A stretch of 33,831 nucleotides of DNA, taken from contig OMYN01000020.1 of the NCBI GenBank assembly GCA_900315265.1, positions 1 to 33,831 on the forward strand, written 5' to 3'. Under the pieces are notes generated by a model. That model ran no database searches. It worked only from the letters and a program-made list of their open reading frames with translations, and was not told where the DNA came from. A program made the position numbers and the translations under genes. This DNA comes from an uncultured Eubacteriales bacterium. Its GTDB lineage: Bacteria > Bacillota > Clostridia > Lachnospirales > Bianqueaceae. Below are positions 1-8,645 of the stretch, one piece after another. Position 1 is the stretch's first letter; each line of letters begins with the position of its first letter.

Positions 1-115
1 TTTTCCTTTCTGATTAGTTGGGGTAACTAAATCATAAGGGCAGATCTCTCTTTTTTAAATCCCTCCTTCTGCGTTTACACAACATTATTTATACTCTCGG
101 AAAAACACGGGCGAT
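1..115. other. Window-edge stretch without a gene; possible junction
   Basis: I see no convincing gene here. The reading frame of the following DUF4349 gene stays open upstream only to a TAA at 56-58. The few residues just before the annotated start (K-N-T-G-D) still look like part of the domain, while the preceding bases show neither DUF4349-like coding sequence nor a ribosome site. This fits a recombination or assembly junction near position 95-105. Confidence 0.4.
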
Positions 116-751
116 ATGGGCGGTTTTATCGAGTCGGAAAGCGAATATAATCAAAATTACAACTGGTATAGGGATGACAGTCCGGCCGGGTTAATGTCAA
201 CCACCCTTGTGATCCGCATACCTGCCGAAAAATTTGACACCTTCATGAGCAGTCTGGAGGATCTGGGCCAAATCATGCAGAAAAATTCGAGTGCTCAGAA
301 TATTACCAAAACCTATAACGACAACGAAACGACCATACAGGTCCTGAATGCTGAAAAAGAACGTCTTGCTGACATGATGGACAAGGCGGAAACGATCCAG
401 GATATGATCGCGATCGAACAGAGGCTCAGTGAAGTAGAAACTCAGCTCAACCAGGCGAACACCACTAAATCCGGCATGGACATGGACATCGAATACTCCA
501 CCATCACCGTTACCGTCGAGGAAGTCAGTGCTCTGTCCGATATCGAAAATCCCAAGGACAGCTTCGGCTCCCGTATTGCCCGGGCATTCGGCCGGTCCTG
601 GACCGGTTTTATCAGCTTTCTGCAAAATTTCCTTCTTTTCCTGATCCGTGCCCTTCCCTTCCTGATCCTTCTTGCCCTGCTGATTTTCATCACAGTTAAA
701 ATCATCCGGCACCGCAGGAAAGTTCAAAAAAATAAAAACACCTCTGTCTGA
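116..751 (+). CDS. DUF4349 domain protein, 5'-truncated
   Basis: The protein matches the C-terminal two thirds of DUF4349 proteins. It opens directly at the G-G-F-I-E-S strand typical of the middle of this domain. A long coiled-coil helix follows at about residues 65-115 (rich in E, Q, L), then the T-I-T-V-T-V strand, then one strong membrane segment near 165-195, and a short basic cytoplasmic tail (R-H-R-R-K). Full-length members normally begin with a signal or lipoprotein peptide and about 80-100 further residues, which are absent. No Shine-Dalgarno sequence precedes the ATG at 116, so this start is probably not a natural one. Family members are membrane-anchored extracytoplasmic proteins of unknown function. 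The family is fairly sure; that the gene is functional is doubtful. Confidence 0.7.
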   Translation: MGGFIESESEYNQNYNWYRDDSPAGLMSTTLVIRIPAEKFDTFMSSLEDLGQIMQKNSSAQNITKTYNDNETTIQVLNAEKERLADMMDKAETIQDMIAIEQRLSEVETQLNQANTTKSGMDMDIEYSTITVTVEEVSALSDIENPKDSFGSRIARAFGRSWTGFISFLQNFLLFLIRALPFLILLALLIFITVKIIRHRRKVQKNKNTSV

Positions 752-771
752 TCGCAAGACAAAGGTGTTTT
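736..771. terminator. Bidirectional hairpin terminator
   Basis: AACACCT plus TGTCT pairs with AGACA plus AGGTGTT around a short loop. T-rich sequence follows on the plus strand and A-rich sequence (T-rich on the minus strand) precedes it. The hairpin overlaps the end of the DUF4349 gene and lies just past the end of the glutaredoxin gene, so it can serve both convergent transcripts. Confidence 0.7.
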
Positions 772-804
772 CGAAACGAATTTTTTCTAATAAATCGATC
801 CCTG

Positions 805-1116
805 TCAGCAGCCCTTGCGGCCGTTTTTATGATCCTCAAGGGAGCAGGCGGCCGGGGAACCGTATTCGATCAGTCCCGCATCGGCCGGATCGACGGATAC
901 ACGGCCGTCTTCAAATACGAATGCGGGGATCCCGATGTCTCCGGCTGCTTTGCAATGGTCGAAAACGGGATCGGTGTCTCTTAAATGCATGAACTGTTTG
1001 AGATTGTTGACATGTGCTCCGATATTGATATATTCGAACTCATCCTTTCTGTCTTTGACCTGTTCATAAATATAATCGCAGTAGGGGCAGGTAGGCAGTC
1101 CGTAAATTTTGATCAT
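805..1116 (-). CDS. Glutaredoxin-like thiol protein
   Basis: A 103-residue protein with a thioredoxin/glutaredoxin fold. It has an N-terminal beta strand (MIKIYGLPTC), the redox motif C-P-Y-C at residues 10-13, and a later G-I-P-A-F-V segment carrying the conserved cis-proline. The length is normal for a monothiol/dithiol glutaredoxin-related protein. It would reduce disulfides or glutathione-like mixed disulfides in the cytoplasm; its actual partner is unknown. The C-terminus has an extra Cys pair spread over the tail (A-A-C-S and a terminal Cys). The start is set by AAGGAG a few bases upstream of the ATG. It lies 28 bp after the carboxylesterase gene and is probably cotranscribed with it, ending at the hairpin near 736-771. 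Confidence 0.85.
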   Translation of the reverse strand: MIKIYGLPTCPYCDYIYEQVKDRKDEFEYINIGAHVNNLKQFMHLRDTDPVFDHCKAAGDIGIPAFVFEDGRVSVDPADAGLIEYGSPAACSLEDHKNGRKGC

Positions 1117-1144
1117 AGCTGATCTCCTTTCCTTGGTCGTTTAC

Positions 1145-2701
1145 TTAATGCTGTACGGAATCCGGATTTTGGCTGAGAGCTGAAAAAGCAGCGGCTGCAA
1201 GAATGTCTCCGCCCGCCTCTTCCAGTTGGTGGTCAAAGTTGACTTTGACATGCGGATCCTGATCCAGCACCATGGTGTATTCCTGATCCGGCGTCGAAGC
1301 AGGCCACTCGGGAAGCTTGTCTGTATTGGGATTCCCTGTCTTTACGAAATTCATAAAGGCATCAAAGATCTTTTCCTCCAGGATCCGGTCTGGGTCACTG
1401 TCCTGGGTGGGAACATATTCGCAATTATGGAAGACATAGGGAATGTCGCTGCAGTGCCACGGTACCGTACCGTCGTTCAGGTCGGAATCCATATTGAACA
1501 GATAGGTCCAGGTCTTGTCATTCAGTTTGGCTCTCTTGCGGACATATTCGATACTGGGCTTTCTGAAAATGGTATCCAGCTGGATCAGATCGATCAGCTT
1601 ACGCTCCGGATAAGCTTTTTCAAACAGAGGGATCAGCTGTCCGGCAGCAGGACCAAGTGTCTTCTCCAGCAGGGCTTTCTGTTCGTCCAGGCTGAGTTTA
1701 TTTTTATCGTAAGCAGTCGGTGCAAATCCGGTAAATTCACCGAATACCGAGCCGACGATCAGCGGTATCTCTGAAGTTTCTTTACGGAAACCGTTTTTGA
1801 GCGGTTCACCCGCATAAAATTCGTTGGGATGAGGAGATCCGCCGTTGTTCAGGCCCCTCTTTTTAAGATCAGGACGTACCTTATTGTAAGCCTGAGCCAT
1901 GCGGTCATAGGGAACCGTTTCCAGTTCGCTTACCGAAGAGATACCCAATTCCTTCATAATGGCCAGAACAGCTTCTTTACCAGATCCCTCGCATTCGGGC
2001 AGCAGATTGGAATCCAGTACACCGGACATGATCAGGCCTTTATGGAAAAGTCCGTCCGCCGCCGGTGTCTGCAGTAAAGCCGTGACCTTACCGCCGCCTC
2101 CTGACTGGCCGAACAAAGTTACATTGTCCGGATCGCCGCCGAAGGATGCGATATTATCATGGATCCACTTCAAAGCTGCGATCATATCGGTCGTTCCGGC
2201 GTTGCCGCTGTTCGCGTATTGATCGCCGAAATCCGAAAGATCCAGGTAACCCAGGATATTGAGCCTGTGGTTGATGGAAACAACGACCACGTTCCCGAGG
2301 CGGGCCATGTTTTCTCCCTCATAAGCAACCTGCTCTATAGCAGAACCTGCTTCATAACCGCCCCCGTGCAGCCATACGACTACAGGACGCTTATGGTCAT
2401 CCAGCCCCTGGGTCCACACGTTAAGGTTCAGACAATTTTCATTCATGACCCAATAGCGGTGCGGTACCAGCAGTTCTCCGGCGGGCTCGGACATGGAGAG
2501 CAGCGGACAGACATAACCATAGCTTGTGCAGTTTCTGACGCCGGTCCAGGGAGTTACCGGCTGGGGGTCATGAAAACGCTTTGCCTTAGCATAAGGGATC
2601 CCTTTGAAAATGTACAGGTCGTTGTCGAAATAACCTTGTAAGGTCCCGGCATCGGTCGAAACGACGGCCGTTTCGTGATTCATGCGAAAAGCTCGACTCA
2701 T
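1145..2701 (-). CDS. Type-B carboxylesterase / lipase
   Basis: An alpha/beta-hydrolase of the COesterase (para-nitrobenzyl esterase) family that hydrolyses carboxylic esters; the natural substrate is unknown. The oxyanion-hole motif H-G-G-G lies at 112-115. The nucleophile is Ser200 in G-Q-S-G-G. The probable acid is Glu322 (G-E-F-T-G) and the probable base is His416 (V-P-W-H-C-S-D-I-P-Y). The length of 518 residues is normal for the family. No signal peptide is seen, so it is cytoplasmic. The start at 2701 has a near-perfect AGGAGG at good spacing; a second Met at residue 7 is less likely. A promoter-like pair lies upstream. A glutaredoxin-like gene follows at 28 bp. Confidence 0.9.
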   Translation of the reverse strand: MSRAFRMNHETAVVSTDAGTLQGYFDNDLYIFKGIPYAKAKRFHDPQPVTPWTGVRNCTSYGYVCPLLSMSEPAGELLVPHRYWVMNENCLNLNVWTQGLDDHKRPVVVWLHGGGYEAGSAIEQVAYEGENMARLGNVVVVSINHRLNILGYLDLSDFGDQYANSGNAGTTDMIAALKWIHDNIASFGGDPDNVTLFGQSGGGGKVTALLQTPAADGLFHKGLIMSGVLDSNLLPECEGSGKEAVLAIMKELGISSVSELETVPYDRMAQAYNKVRPDLKKRGLNNGGSPHPNEFYAGEPLKNGFRKETSEIPLIVGSVFGEFTGFAPTAYDKNKLSLDEQKALLEKTLGPAAGQLIPLFEKAYPERKLIDLIQLDTIFRKPSIEYVRKRAKLNDKTWTYLFNMDSDLNDGTVPWHCSDIPYVFHNCEYVPTQDSDPDRILEEKIFDAFMNFVKTGNPNTDKLPEWPASTPDQEYTMVLDQDPHVKVNFDHQLEEAGGDILAAAAFSALSQNPDSVQH

Positions 2702-2731
2702 TTATGCCTCCTGTTAAAAATTGTTGGATAT

Positions 2732-2760
2732 ATGGTAGCATCGCGAAGGAAAAAGTGCAA
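2732..2760 (-). promoter_or_regulatory. Putative promoter of the carboxylesterase
   Basis: On the minus strand TTGCAC (2755-2760) and TACCAT (2732-2737) are separated by 17 bp, in the gap between the upstream terminator and the esterase ribosome site. Confidence 0.45.
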
Positions 2761-2761
2761 T

Positions 2762-2789
2762 AAAAAGGCCGGCGGAAAACCGTCAGCCC
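2762..2789 (-). terminator. Rho-independent terminator after the ZIP gene
   Basis: On the minus strand GGCTGACGG pairs with CCGCCGGCC around TTTT, followed by TTTTTATT. The hairpin overlaps the stop codon of the ZIP transporter gene and would end the long lysine-operon transcript. Confidence 0.7.
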
Positions 2790-3562
2790 AATGCTGTGTC
2801 AAGGATCATCATCAGTACAAAACCTAGGGCAAAAGCGATCGTCCCCAGGTTCGAATGCTTTCCTTCTGACATTTCGGGGATCAACTCCTCCACGACCACA
2901 TACAACATGGCACCGGCGGCAAAAGCCAGAAAATACGGCAGGACCGGGATAACGATCCGCGCCGCCAAAATGGTGATCAGGGCGGCAAGCGGTTCTACCG
3001 CGCCGGATAAAACCCCGTAAAGAAAAGTCTTTCTCCGTGACAGTCCGGCGGCCCTTAAAGGCAGGGATACGATCGCTCCTTCGGGAAAGTTCTGGATAGC
3101 GATGCCGACAGCCAAAGCCAAAGCAGCTGCCCTCGAAACACCGGATGCCCCAGTCATCCAGCCGGCATAAACGACGCCGACTGCCATGCCTTCCGGAATG
3201 TTATGCAGCGTCACCGCCAGGACTAACTTGGTGGCTTTTTTCAAATGGCTTTTAGGGCCTTCCTCCTGCATATCCATATGTTCGTGAGGCGTTACCTCAT
3301 CCAGAAGCAGAAGAAAACCGATACCCAAAAGAAATCCGACAGCGGCAGGGATGAAGGCAAGATGCCCCATAGACTGACTGCTGTTTAAAGCAGGCTGCAA
3401 AAGGCTCCAGAAAGAAGCTGCTACCATGACCCCCGCTGCAAAACCGGTCAGGACCTTTTGGATTTTTTCGGACATTTGCTGGCGCAGTATAAAAACCGTT
3501 GCCGCGCCTAGACTAGTTCCCATGAAGGGGATCAGTACCCCCAGGATCACATTGCCATTCAT
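2783..3562 (-). CDS. ZIP family divalent metal transporter
   Basis: A 259-residue integral membrane protein of the ZIP family (ZupT/GufA type) that imports Zn2+ or related divalent metals. About eight membrane helices are visible. The two hallmark metal-site helices carry H-N-I-P-E-G (about 118-123) and Q-N-F-P-E-G (about 157-162). A short His/Asp/Glu-containing loop (P-H-E-H-M-D-M-Q-E-E) precedes TM4. The length is typical. The ATG at 3562 is preceded by AAAGGAG with a rather long spacing. It starts only 24 bp after lysC with no terminator between, so it is probably the last gene of the L-box controlled lysine operon; the terminator sits at its own stop codon. The link may be supply of metal to the metal-dependent deacetylase of the same operon (inference). 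Confidence 0.88.
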   Translation of the reverse strand: MNGNVILGVLIPFMGTSLGAATVFILRQQMSEKIQKVLTGFAAGVMVAASFWSLLQPALNSSQSMGHLAFIPAAVGFLLGIGFLLLLDEVTPHEHMDMQEEGPKSHLKKATKLVLAVTLHNIPEGMAVGVVYAGWMTGASGVSRAAALALAVGIAIQNFPEGAIVSLPLRAAGLSRRKTFLYGVLSGAVEPLAALITILAARIVIPVLPYFLAFAAGAMLYVVVEELIPEMSEGKHSNLGTIAFALGFVLMMILDTALG

Positions 3563-3586
3563 GATCGATTACGAGACGCTCCTTTA

Positions 3587-4900
3587 TCAGAGATATTCCT
3601 GTAACCCATTATAAATGGCGGTGATGGTTTTTTCATAATTTTTTTCGTCAACAGCCAGGATCATGTTGACCTCACTGAAGGAAACATCGATCATGCGCAC
3701 ATTGATGCCGGCGTCGGCTACTACCTGAAGCACTTTAGCCGCCAGGCCGGGATGGCGGGCCATGTTTTTACCTACGATTGCAGCCAGAGCGATATGGTCT
3801 TCGATGCAGATACGGTCAGGATGCAGAGCTTCCTTCAGTTCCTCCAGGATAGCCTCCCGCTCTTTCTCCAGGTCAGCCGTTTCCACCAGTACCGACATAG
3901 TATCGATGGAAGTCGGTGTATGCTCATACGGAACTCCGTGAGATGCCAAAATGGACAGCACCTTGGCGCCGAAACCGACCTCTTCATTCATAAGATCTTT
4001 ATCGAGCTGGATGTTGGACAAGCCTTTTTTACCTGCGATACCGGTAATAAGGTGGCCCCGGCAGTCGGTATCTGACGCAAGGATCATGGTTCCCGGTTCA
4101 TCCGGCTGGTTGGTGTTGCGGATATTAACAGGGATCCCGGCCTGTCGGATCGGTGCCAGAGCATCTTCATGAAGGACCGAAGCTCCCATGTAGGCAAGTT
4201 CCCTGAGTTCCTGATAACTGATCGTCTCTATGGTCTTGGGATCCGAAACGATACGGGGATCGGCGGTCAGCATACCGTTGACATCGGTCCAGTTTTCATA
4301 TAAGTCCGCTCCGACACATCGTGAAACGATAGAGCCGGTAATGTCGGATCCGCCCCTTGAAAAGACTCGGATGATCCCGCTTTTGTCTGCACCGTAAAAA
4401 CCGGGAACAACGGCGTGTTCCAGTCCCTTCAAAAGGTCACTGCCTTTCTGATAGGTGGCCGGACCGTCCAGCAGGTGATGATCATCGAAGGTGACAAAGA
4501 GGCTGCAGTCGACCATAGGCCAACCCAGATACAAGGACATGAGCTTCGCATTCAGATATTCGCCTCGGCTTGCCAGGTATTCCTTTTCCGGCTTTACCAG
4601 TGACCGGCGGATCGTATCGATCTCTGCCCCCAGGTCAAAGGTAAGATCCAGGTCTTTGACCAGTTCCAGGTAGCGGTCGTATATAGCCTGCAAAAGACTT
4701 TCCGTATCGCCGCCCTTTTCGGCTGCATCATACAGTGAATATAAAAGATCGGTTACTTTGATATCGTCATGGTTCCGCTTTCCCGGTGCGCTGACAACAA
4801 TGTAGCGCCGGGCCGGATCTTTTTCAAGAATAGCCTTTACCTTGCGGAAATGGTCAGCGTCCGCCAGTGACGAACCGCCGAATTTTGTTGTAATAATCAT
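3587..4900 (-). CDS. lysC: Aspartate kinase
   Basis: Catalyses the ATP-dependent phosphorylation of L-aspartate, the first step of the aspartate family of amino acids. The N-terminal amino-acid kinase domain begins with K-F-G-G-S-S (6-11) and contains the nucleotide-site region S-R-G-G-S-D-I-T-G. The C-terminal third (from about residue 300) carries two ACT-type regulatory domains, including V-P-Y-E-H-T-P-T-S-I-D and V-R-M-I-D-V-S-F-S-E, as expected for an allosteric enzyme. The length of 437 is normal for Clostridia. The ATG overlaps the stop of the upstream deacetylase by 4 bp (ATGA), with AAGGAGA as ribosome site, so translation is probably coupled. It belongs to the lysine operon and should be repressed through the L-box leader. 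Confidence 0.95.
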   Translation of the reverse strand: MIITTKFGGSSLADADHFRKVKAILEKDPARRYIVVSAPGKRNHDDIKVTDLLYSLYDAAEKGGDTESLLQAIYDRYLELVKDLDLTFDLGAEIDTIRRSLVKPEKEYLASRGEYLNAKLMSLYLGWPMVDCSLFVTFDDHHLLDGPATYQKGSDLLKGLEHAVVPGFYGADKSGIIRVFSRGGSDITGSIVSRCVGADLYENWTDVNGMLTADPRIVSDPKTIETISYQELRELAYMGASVLHEDALAPIRQAGIPVNIRNTNQPDEPGTMILASDTDCRGHLITGIAGKKGLSNIQLDKDLMNEEVGFGAKVLSILASHGVPYEHTPTSIDTMSVLVETADLEKEREAILEELKEALHPDRICIEDHIALAAIVGKNMARHPGLAAKVLQVVADAGINVRMIDVSFSEVNMILAVDEKNYEKTITAIYNGLQEYL

Positions 4901-6063
4901 TGATTGTCTCCTTCCAAAGCAGCTTCCATCACTGCCGCGTGGACCGCTGCCGCATAGGTAAGTGCCTTTTCATCCGGGACCATATGAGGAGAATGAAGCG
5001 GATAGGGGCTGCTGATACCGACATGATAATAAGCTCCCTGATACTTCTCCAAATAAAATCCAAAGTCTTCGGTCGTCATCGTTCCGGCCGCTTCTTCGAT
5101 CACATGGTCTTTTCCAAGCAGCCCTACGGCTGTTTTTTCGACCAGGCGGACATCCTTATCATGATTGACAATGCCCGGATAGCCCCGGCGGATGGTCAGT
5201 TCCGCCCGGACCTTATTTTTATCCGCGATCGCTGTAAGCCTCTCGCGGATCTTAATCATCTTGTCTTCGCGCATGGCCTTGGTCGTACAGCGCAGGATCC
5301 CATGAAATTCTGCCTCCTCCGGCAGAATATTGCGAACGGTCCCGGCGTGAAAGCTGCCGACCGAGCATACACAGCGCTGACCATCGATCCAGTCAGTGTT
5401 CAATTCTTTCAGGGACTCCACCATCTGAGCTGCTGCAAACACCACATCGATGCCCTTTTCAGGCTCCGCAGCATGACATCCCCTGCCCTTGATGACAACA
5501 TCAAATACACAGGCATTGGCGTAAAAGCTTCCATAGCGGACACCGATCGTTCCGACGGGTAAGGTCGGTTCCACATGGGCACCGTATACGGCCGTTACGC
5601 CAAGCTGATCCAGGACCCCTGTGTCAAGGATCCTTTGCGCGCCTCCGTCTCCCTCTTCATCCGGCTGAAAAATAAAAAAGGCCCTGCCTTTCAGCCTGTT
5701 TCGACCGGCTGCAAGGATCGAGGCCGCTCCTAACAGCGAAGCTATATGCATATCATGTCCGCAGGCGTGCATCAGGCCCGGCCTGCAGGAGGCATAAGGA
5801 AGACCTGTCTCTTCCTGGATGGGAAGGGCATCGATATCGCTTCGAAAAGCAACTGCCCCGCCCGGCTCCCCGCCTTGTAAAACTCCGATCGTTCCGGTAT
5901 CAAGGACAGGGATCACTTCGATATCTAAGGCGTTCAGGGCATTGCGGATCTTGTCCGCTGTCCGCCTTTCCTGATTCCCGATCTCCGGATGGGCATGGAT
6001 ATCTTCTCGGAAGGCCGCCATGTCCTGCTGAAGGTCCCAGGCTTTTTGCAGAAAATCGATCAC
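4897..6063 (-). CDS. N-acetyldiaminopimelate deacetylase (M20 family)
   Basis: An M20 metallopeptidase/amidohydrolase that in this context removes the acetyl group from N-acetyl-LL-diaminopimelate (role of Bacillus YkuR). Metal-site motifs are visible: H-A-C-G-H-D-M-H at 99-106 (Cys101, His103), D-E-E-G-D-G-G near 135-141, G-A-H-V-E-P near 161-166, and H-S-P-H near the C-terminus. The length of 388 is normal. The start is GTG at 6063, overlapping the patA stop (GTGA), with AAGGAG at good spacing. By sequence alone it could be a hippurate hydrolase or other M20D amidase; the gene order with dapH and patA makes the DAP role strong. Its need for divalent metal may explain the ZIP gene at the operon end. 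Confidence 0.9.
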   Translation of the reverse strand: MIDFLQKAWDLQQDMAAFREDIHAHPEIGNQERRTADKIRNALNALDIEVIPVLDTGTIGVLQGGEPGGAVAFRSDIDALPIQEETGLPYASCRPGLMHACGHDMHIASLLGAASILAAGRNRLKGRAFFIFQPDEEGDGGAQRILDTGVLDQLGVTAVYGAHVEPTLPVGTIGVRYGSFYANACVFDVVIKGRGCHAAEPEKGIDVVFAAAQMVESLKELNTDWIDGQRCVCSVGSFHAGTVRNILPEEAEFHGILRCTTKAMREDKMIKIRERLTAIADKNKVRAELTIRRGYPGIVNHDKDVRLVEKTAVGLLGKDHVIEEAAGTMTTEDFGFYLEKYQGAYYHVGISSPYPLHSPHMVPDEKALTYAAAVHAAVMEAALEGDNQ

Positions 6064-7205
6064 GGCTTTTCGCTCCTTACTTTTTCAATGAAGGCCTGCA
6101 GACGGTCCATCCCCTCTTTCAACACCGGATCGGCGTAGCAGTAGGTCAGGCGGATGTGGCCGTCACAGCCGAAAGCGCTGCCCGGCGTCGCTGCCAGCCC
6201 GCCTTCTTTGATCATGCGCATGCAGAACTCTTCCGACGACATCCCGAATTCCTCAATGGAAGGGAAAACGTAAAAGGCGCCCAGCGGAGTTGGAACGGGC
6301 AGATCCATTTCGGACAGCCTCTTCAGCATGAAAGCTCTTCTTTTGCGGTAGGTCTCGACAAAAGCGGAAGGATCGAAATCCAGTGCGCGCTCGGCGGCCC
6401 GCTGAAACGGCGCCGGGGTGGACGTAACGGCGTACTGATGAACCAGTTCCATCTTATAGCGGATATCGGGATCCACGCAGAGATAACCCATGCGCCAGCC
6501 GGTCATGGCATAAGGTTTCGAAAAAGACTGAACCAGGATGGTTTGGCTGCGGATCGTGTCAAAATCCGCTATGCTTTCGCAGTCTTGGGTATAAACCAGC
6601 TGCTGGTAGACATCGTCCGCAATCACGTACAGTGAATGCTTTCTGACTACGTCCGCGACGGCTGCCAGACTCTGATGGTCTAACAGACAGCCGGTGGGGT
6701 TGTTGGGCGTGTTCAGAATGATGGCTTTTGTCCGGTCCGTGATCCGGTCTTCCAGCTTTTGACCGTCGATCTGAAAAGCGTCCTGTGACGTATCCAAAAA
6801 GACAGGCATTGCGCGGCAGAGTTTAACGATCTCCGCATAGGCAGAAAAGGCAGGAGTCGGGATGATTACTTGGTCCCCGGGATCCAGCAGGGTAAACAGG
6901 GACAGGAAAAGGCCCTCCTCCGCTCCGGCCGTTACGATGACATTGTCGGCACTATAGGGGCGGTGATGGCGGATCTGCTCATATTGAGCGATCTTCCGAC
7001 GAAGATCCATACTTCCGTTGTTGGCTATATAATGGGTCTCGCCGGCCTCAAAGGCCTTTCCGACCTCTTCTTCGATCTCTTTGGGGGTATCAAAATCCGG
7101 CTCTCCAAGTGTCAGAGAAAGGCAGCCGGGAGTCTGTTTAGCCAGGTTGGTAAAAGTACGGATGGCGGAATGATGAACATTCTCAAGAGCACTATTGATA
7201 GACAT
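6060..7205 (-). CDS. patA: PLP aminotransferase, N-acetyl-diaminopimelate pathway
   Basis: A class I/II fold-type I aminotransferase predicted to make N-acetyl-LL-diaminopimelate from its 2-amino-6-oxo precursor with glutamate as donor. Conserved parts: G-E-P-D-F near the N-terminus (34-38), N-N-P-T-G (168-172), A-D-D-V-Y (196-200), and the PLP Schiff-base Lys230 in S-F-S-K, followed by M-T-G-W-R. The length of 381 is normal. The start at 7205 gives a full-length family N-terminus, but only a poor ribosome site is visible in the 10 bp after dapH, so translation probably depends on ribosomes finishing dapH. The general family also includes aspartate aminotransferases; the operon position fixes the role. 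Confidence 0.9.
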   Translation of the reverse strand: MSINSALENVHHSAIRTFTNLAKQTPGCLSLTLGEPDFDTPKEIEEEVGKAFEAGETHYIANNGSMDLRRKIAQYEQIRHHRPYSADNVIVTAGAEEGLFLSLFTLLDPGDQVIIPTPAFSAYAEIVKLCRAMPVFLDTSQDAFQIDGQKLEDRITDRTKAIILNTPNNPTGCLLDHQSLAAVADVVRKHSLYVIADDVYQQLVYTQDCESIADFDTIRSQTILVQSFSKPYAMTGWRMGYLCVDPDIRYKMELVHQYAVTSTPAPFQRAAERALDFDPSAFVETYRKRRAFMLKRLSEMDLPVPTPLGAFYVFPSIEEFGMSSEEFCMRMIKEGGLAATPGSAFGCDGHIRLTYCYADPVLKEGMDRLQAFIEKVRSEKP

Positions 7206-7215
7206 TTCGTATTTA

Positions 7216-7911
7216 TTACAGATTACGCAGGGAATCCTGCAGGGCCGTCTTCATGGTCGTCTTCTCGTCTTTCATTTTGATAACGCGGGCAGGGCATCCG
7301 GCAACGACGGCATTTTCCGGAACGTCTTCGATGACGACAGCACCTGCCGCAACGACCGCGTTGTTCCCTACCTGCACGCCTTCAATGACGACTGCGTTGG
7401 CTCCGACAAGGACATTATCGCCTACCACGACCGGTTTGGCGCTGGCAGGCTCGATAACCCCGGCTAATACCGCTCCGGCCCCTATATGGCTGTGCTTGCC
7501 GACGGTCGCCCGGCCGCCCAGGATAGCTCCCATATCGATCATGGTGCCTTCGCCTACCACGGCTCCAATGTTCAGGACAGCACCCATCATAATGACAGCA
7601 TGGTCGCCGATCGTTACCTGATCGCGGATGATGGCACCCGGTTCGATGCGGGCATTGATGTTCTTTTTATCCAGAAGCGGAACTGCCGTATTGCGGGCGT
7701 CGTTTTCGATCACGATATCGGCGATCTTATCTTTATTCTGCTCCAGGATAGGTTTCAGTTCCTGCCAGTCGCCGAAAACGATCTTGTCGCCGCTGCCGAA
7801 TACTTTGGCATCGCCGTAGTCGATCGGGGCTTTTTCTTTTACATATAATTTGACCGGCGTTTTCTTTTCGGATTCCGCAATAAAACGGATGATCTCTTCC
7901 GCGTTCATCAT
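7216..7911 (-). CDS. dapH: Tetrahydrodipicolinate N-acetyltransferase
   Basis: Acetylates 2,3,4,5-tetrahydrodipicolinate with acetyl-CoA, the committing step of the acetylase branch of meso-DAP/lysine synthesis. After an N-terminal alpha/beta section of about 85 residues comes a long left-handed beta-helix of hexapeptide repeats (I-G-D-H-A-V-I, V-G-E-G-T-M-I, V-G-K-H-S-H-I, V-G-D-N-V-L-V, V-G-N-N-A-V-V) and the closing V-A-G-C-P-A-R-V-I. The length of 231 matches the DapH/DapD-acetyl family. The start codon at 7911 (ATGATG) overlaps the dapB stop by 4 bp, with AAGGAGA upstream; the next Met, 3 bp later, is an equal alternative. Confidence 0.93.
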   Translation of the reverse strand: MMNAEEIIRFIAESEKKTPVKLYVKEKAPIDYGDAKVFGSGDKIVFGDWQELKPILEQNKDKIADIVIENDARNTAVPLLDKKNINARIEPGAIIRDQVTIGDHAVIMMGAVLNIGAVVGEGTMIDMGAILGGRATVGKHSHIGAGAVLAGVIEPASAKPVVVGDNVLVGANAVVIEGVQVGNNAVVAAGAVVIEDVPENAVVAGCPARVIKMKDEKTTMKTALQDSLRNL

Positions 7912-8645
7912 TGGAGCATCTCCTTCATACCATACAGACCCGGCTGCTGCTGGATCAGAAATTCTGCTGCCTTCAGGGCCCCGTCAGCAAAAACCGCTCG
8001 GCTTTCAGCCTGGTGAGTCAGGGTCAGCACCTCGTTGCCGGTGTTGATATAAACCGTATGAGTGCCCACTTCATTGCCCATTCTCAGGGAATGGATCCCT
8101 ATTTCCTTAGGATCCCGTTTGCCTCCCTCGGGCCTGCCGATGTTGTATACTGCGTCGGGACGCTGACTTTTCACCGCATCAGCCAGCATCAGAGCCGTAC
8201 CGGACGGTACATCCAGTTTACGGTTGTGGTGCATCTCCACGATCTCCACATCCGCCTCGGGGAACATGATGACAGCCTTTTTAACAAGGTCTGTCAGGAC
8301 CGCGATCCCCAAAGACATGTTGCCGGACCGGAAAATGGGAACCGTTTTAGAGGCTTGCCCGATCTTGTCCAGTTCCTCCTGAGTCTGTCCGGTCGTGCAG
8401 ATGACAGCGGGGACCTTGCTTTTCAAAACATAGGACAGAATCTCGTCGGTGCAGACATGGTTGGAGAAGTCGATCAAAACATCGGCTTTTTCCGTCACCT
8501 TGTCCAGCGACTGATAGGTATGAGGCTTGGACGGATCCTCATCACAAGACACGCAGGCCGCGACCGTATCCCTGCCGTTCTTGGCGATGGTTTCCTTTAG
8601 GATCGCTCCCATATGGCCGGTCGAACCGTAGACCAGGATCTTCAT
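7908..8645 (-). CDS. dapB: 4-hydroxy-tetrahydrodipicolinate reductase
   Basis: NAD(P)H-dependent reductase acting after DapA in the diaminopimelate pathway. The N-terminal Rossmann motif Y-G-S-T-G-H-M-G lies at 6-13. The substrate-site motif [15 protein letters not shown] lies at 137-151, with the catalytic His139/His140 region and Lys143. The length of 245 is typical. The ATG directly follows the dapA stop codon (no gap); the ribosome site within the end of dapA is weak, suggesting coupled translation. Second gene of the L-box operon. Confidence 0.95.
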   Translation of the reverse strand: MKILVYGSTGHMGAILKETIAKNGRDTVAACVSCDEDPSKPHTYQSLDKVTEKADVLIDFSNHVCTDEILSYVLKSKVPAVICTTGQTQEELDKIGQASKTVPIFRSGNMSLGIAVLTDLVKKAVIMFPEADVEIVEMHHNRKLDVPSGTALMLADAVKSQRPDAVYNIGRPEGGKRDPKEIGIHSLRMGNEVGTHTVYINTGNEVLTLTHQAESRAVFADGALKAAEFLIQQQPGLYGMKEMLQ

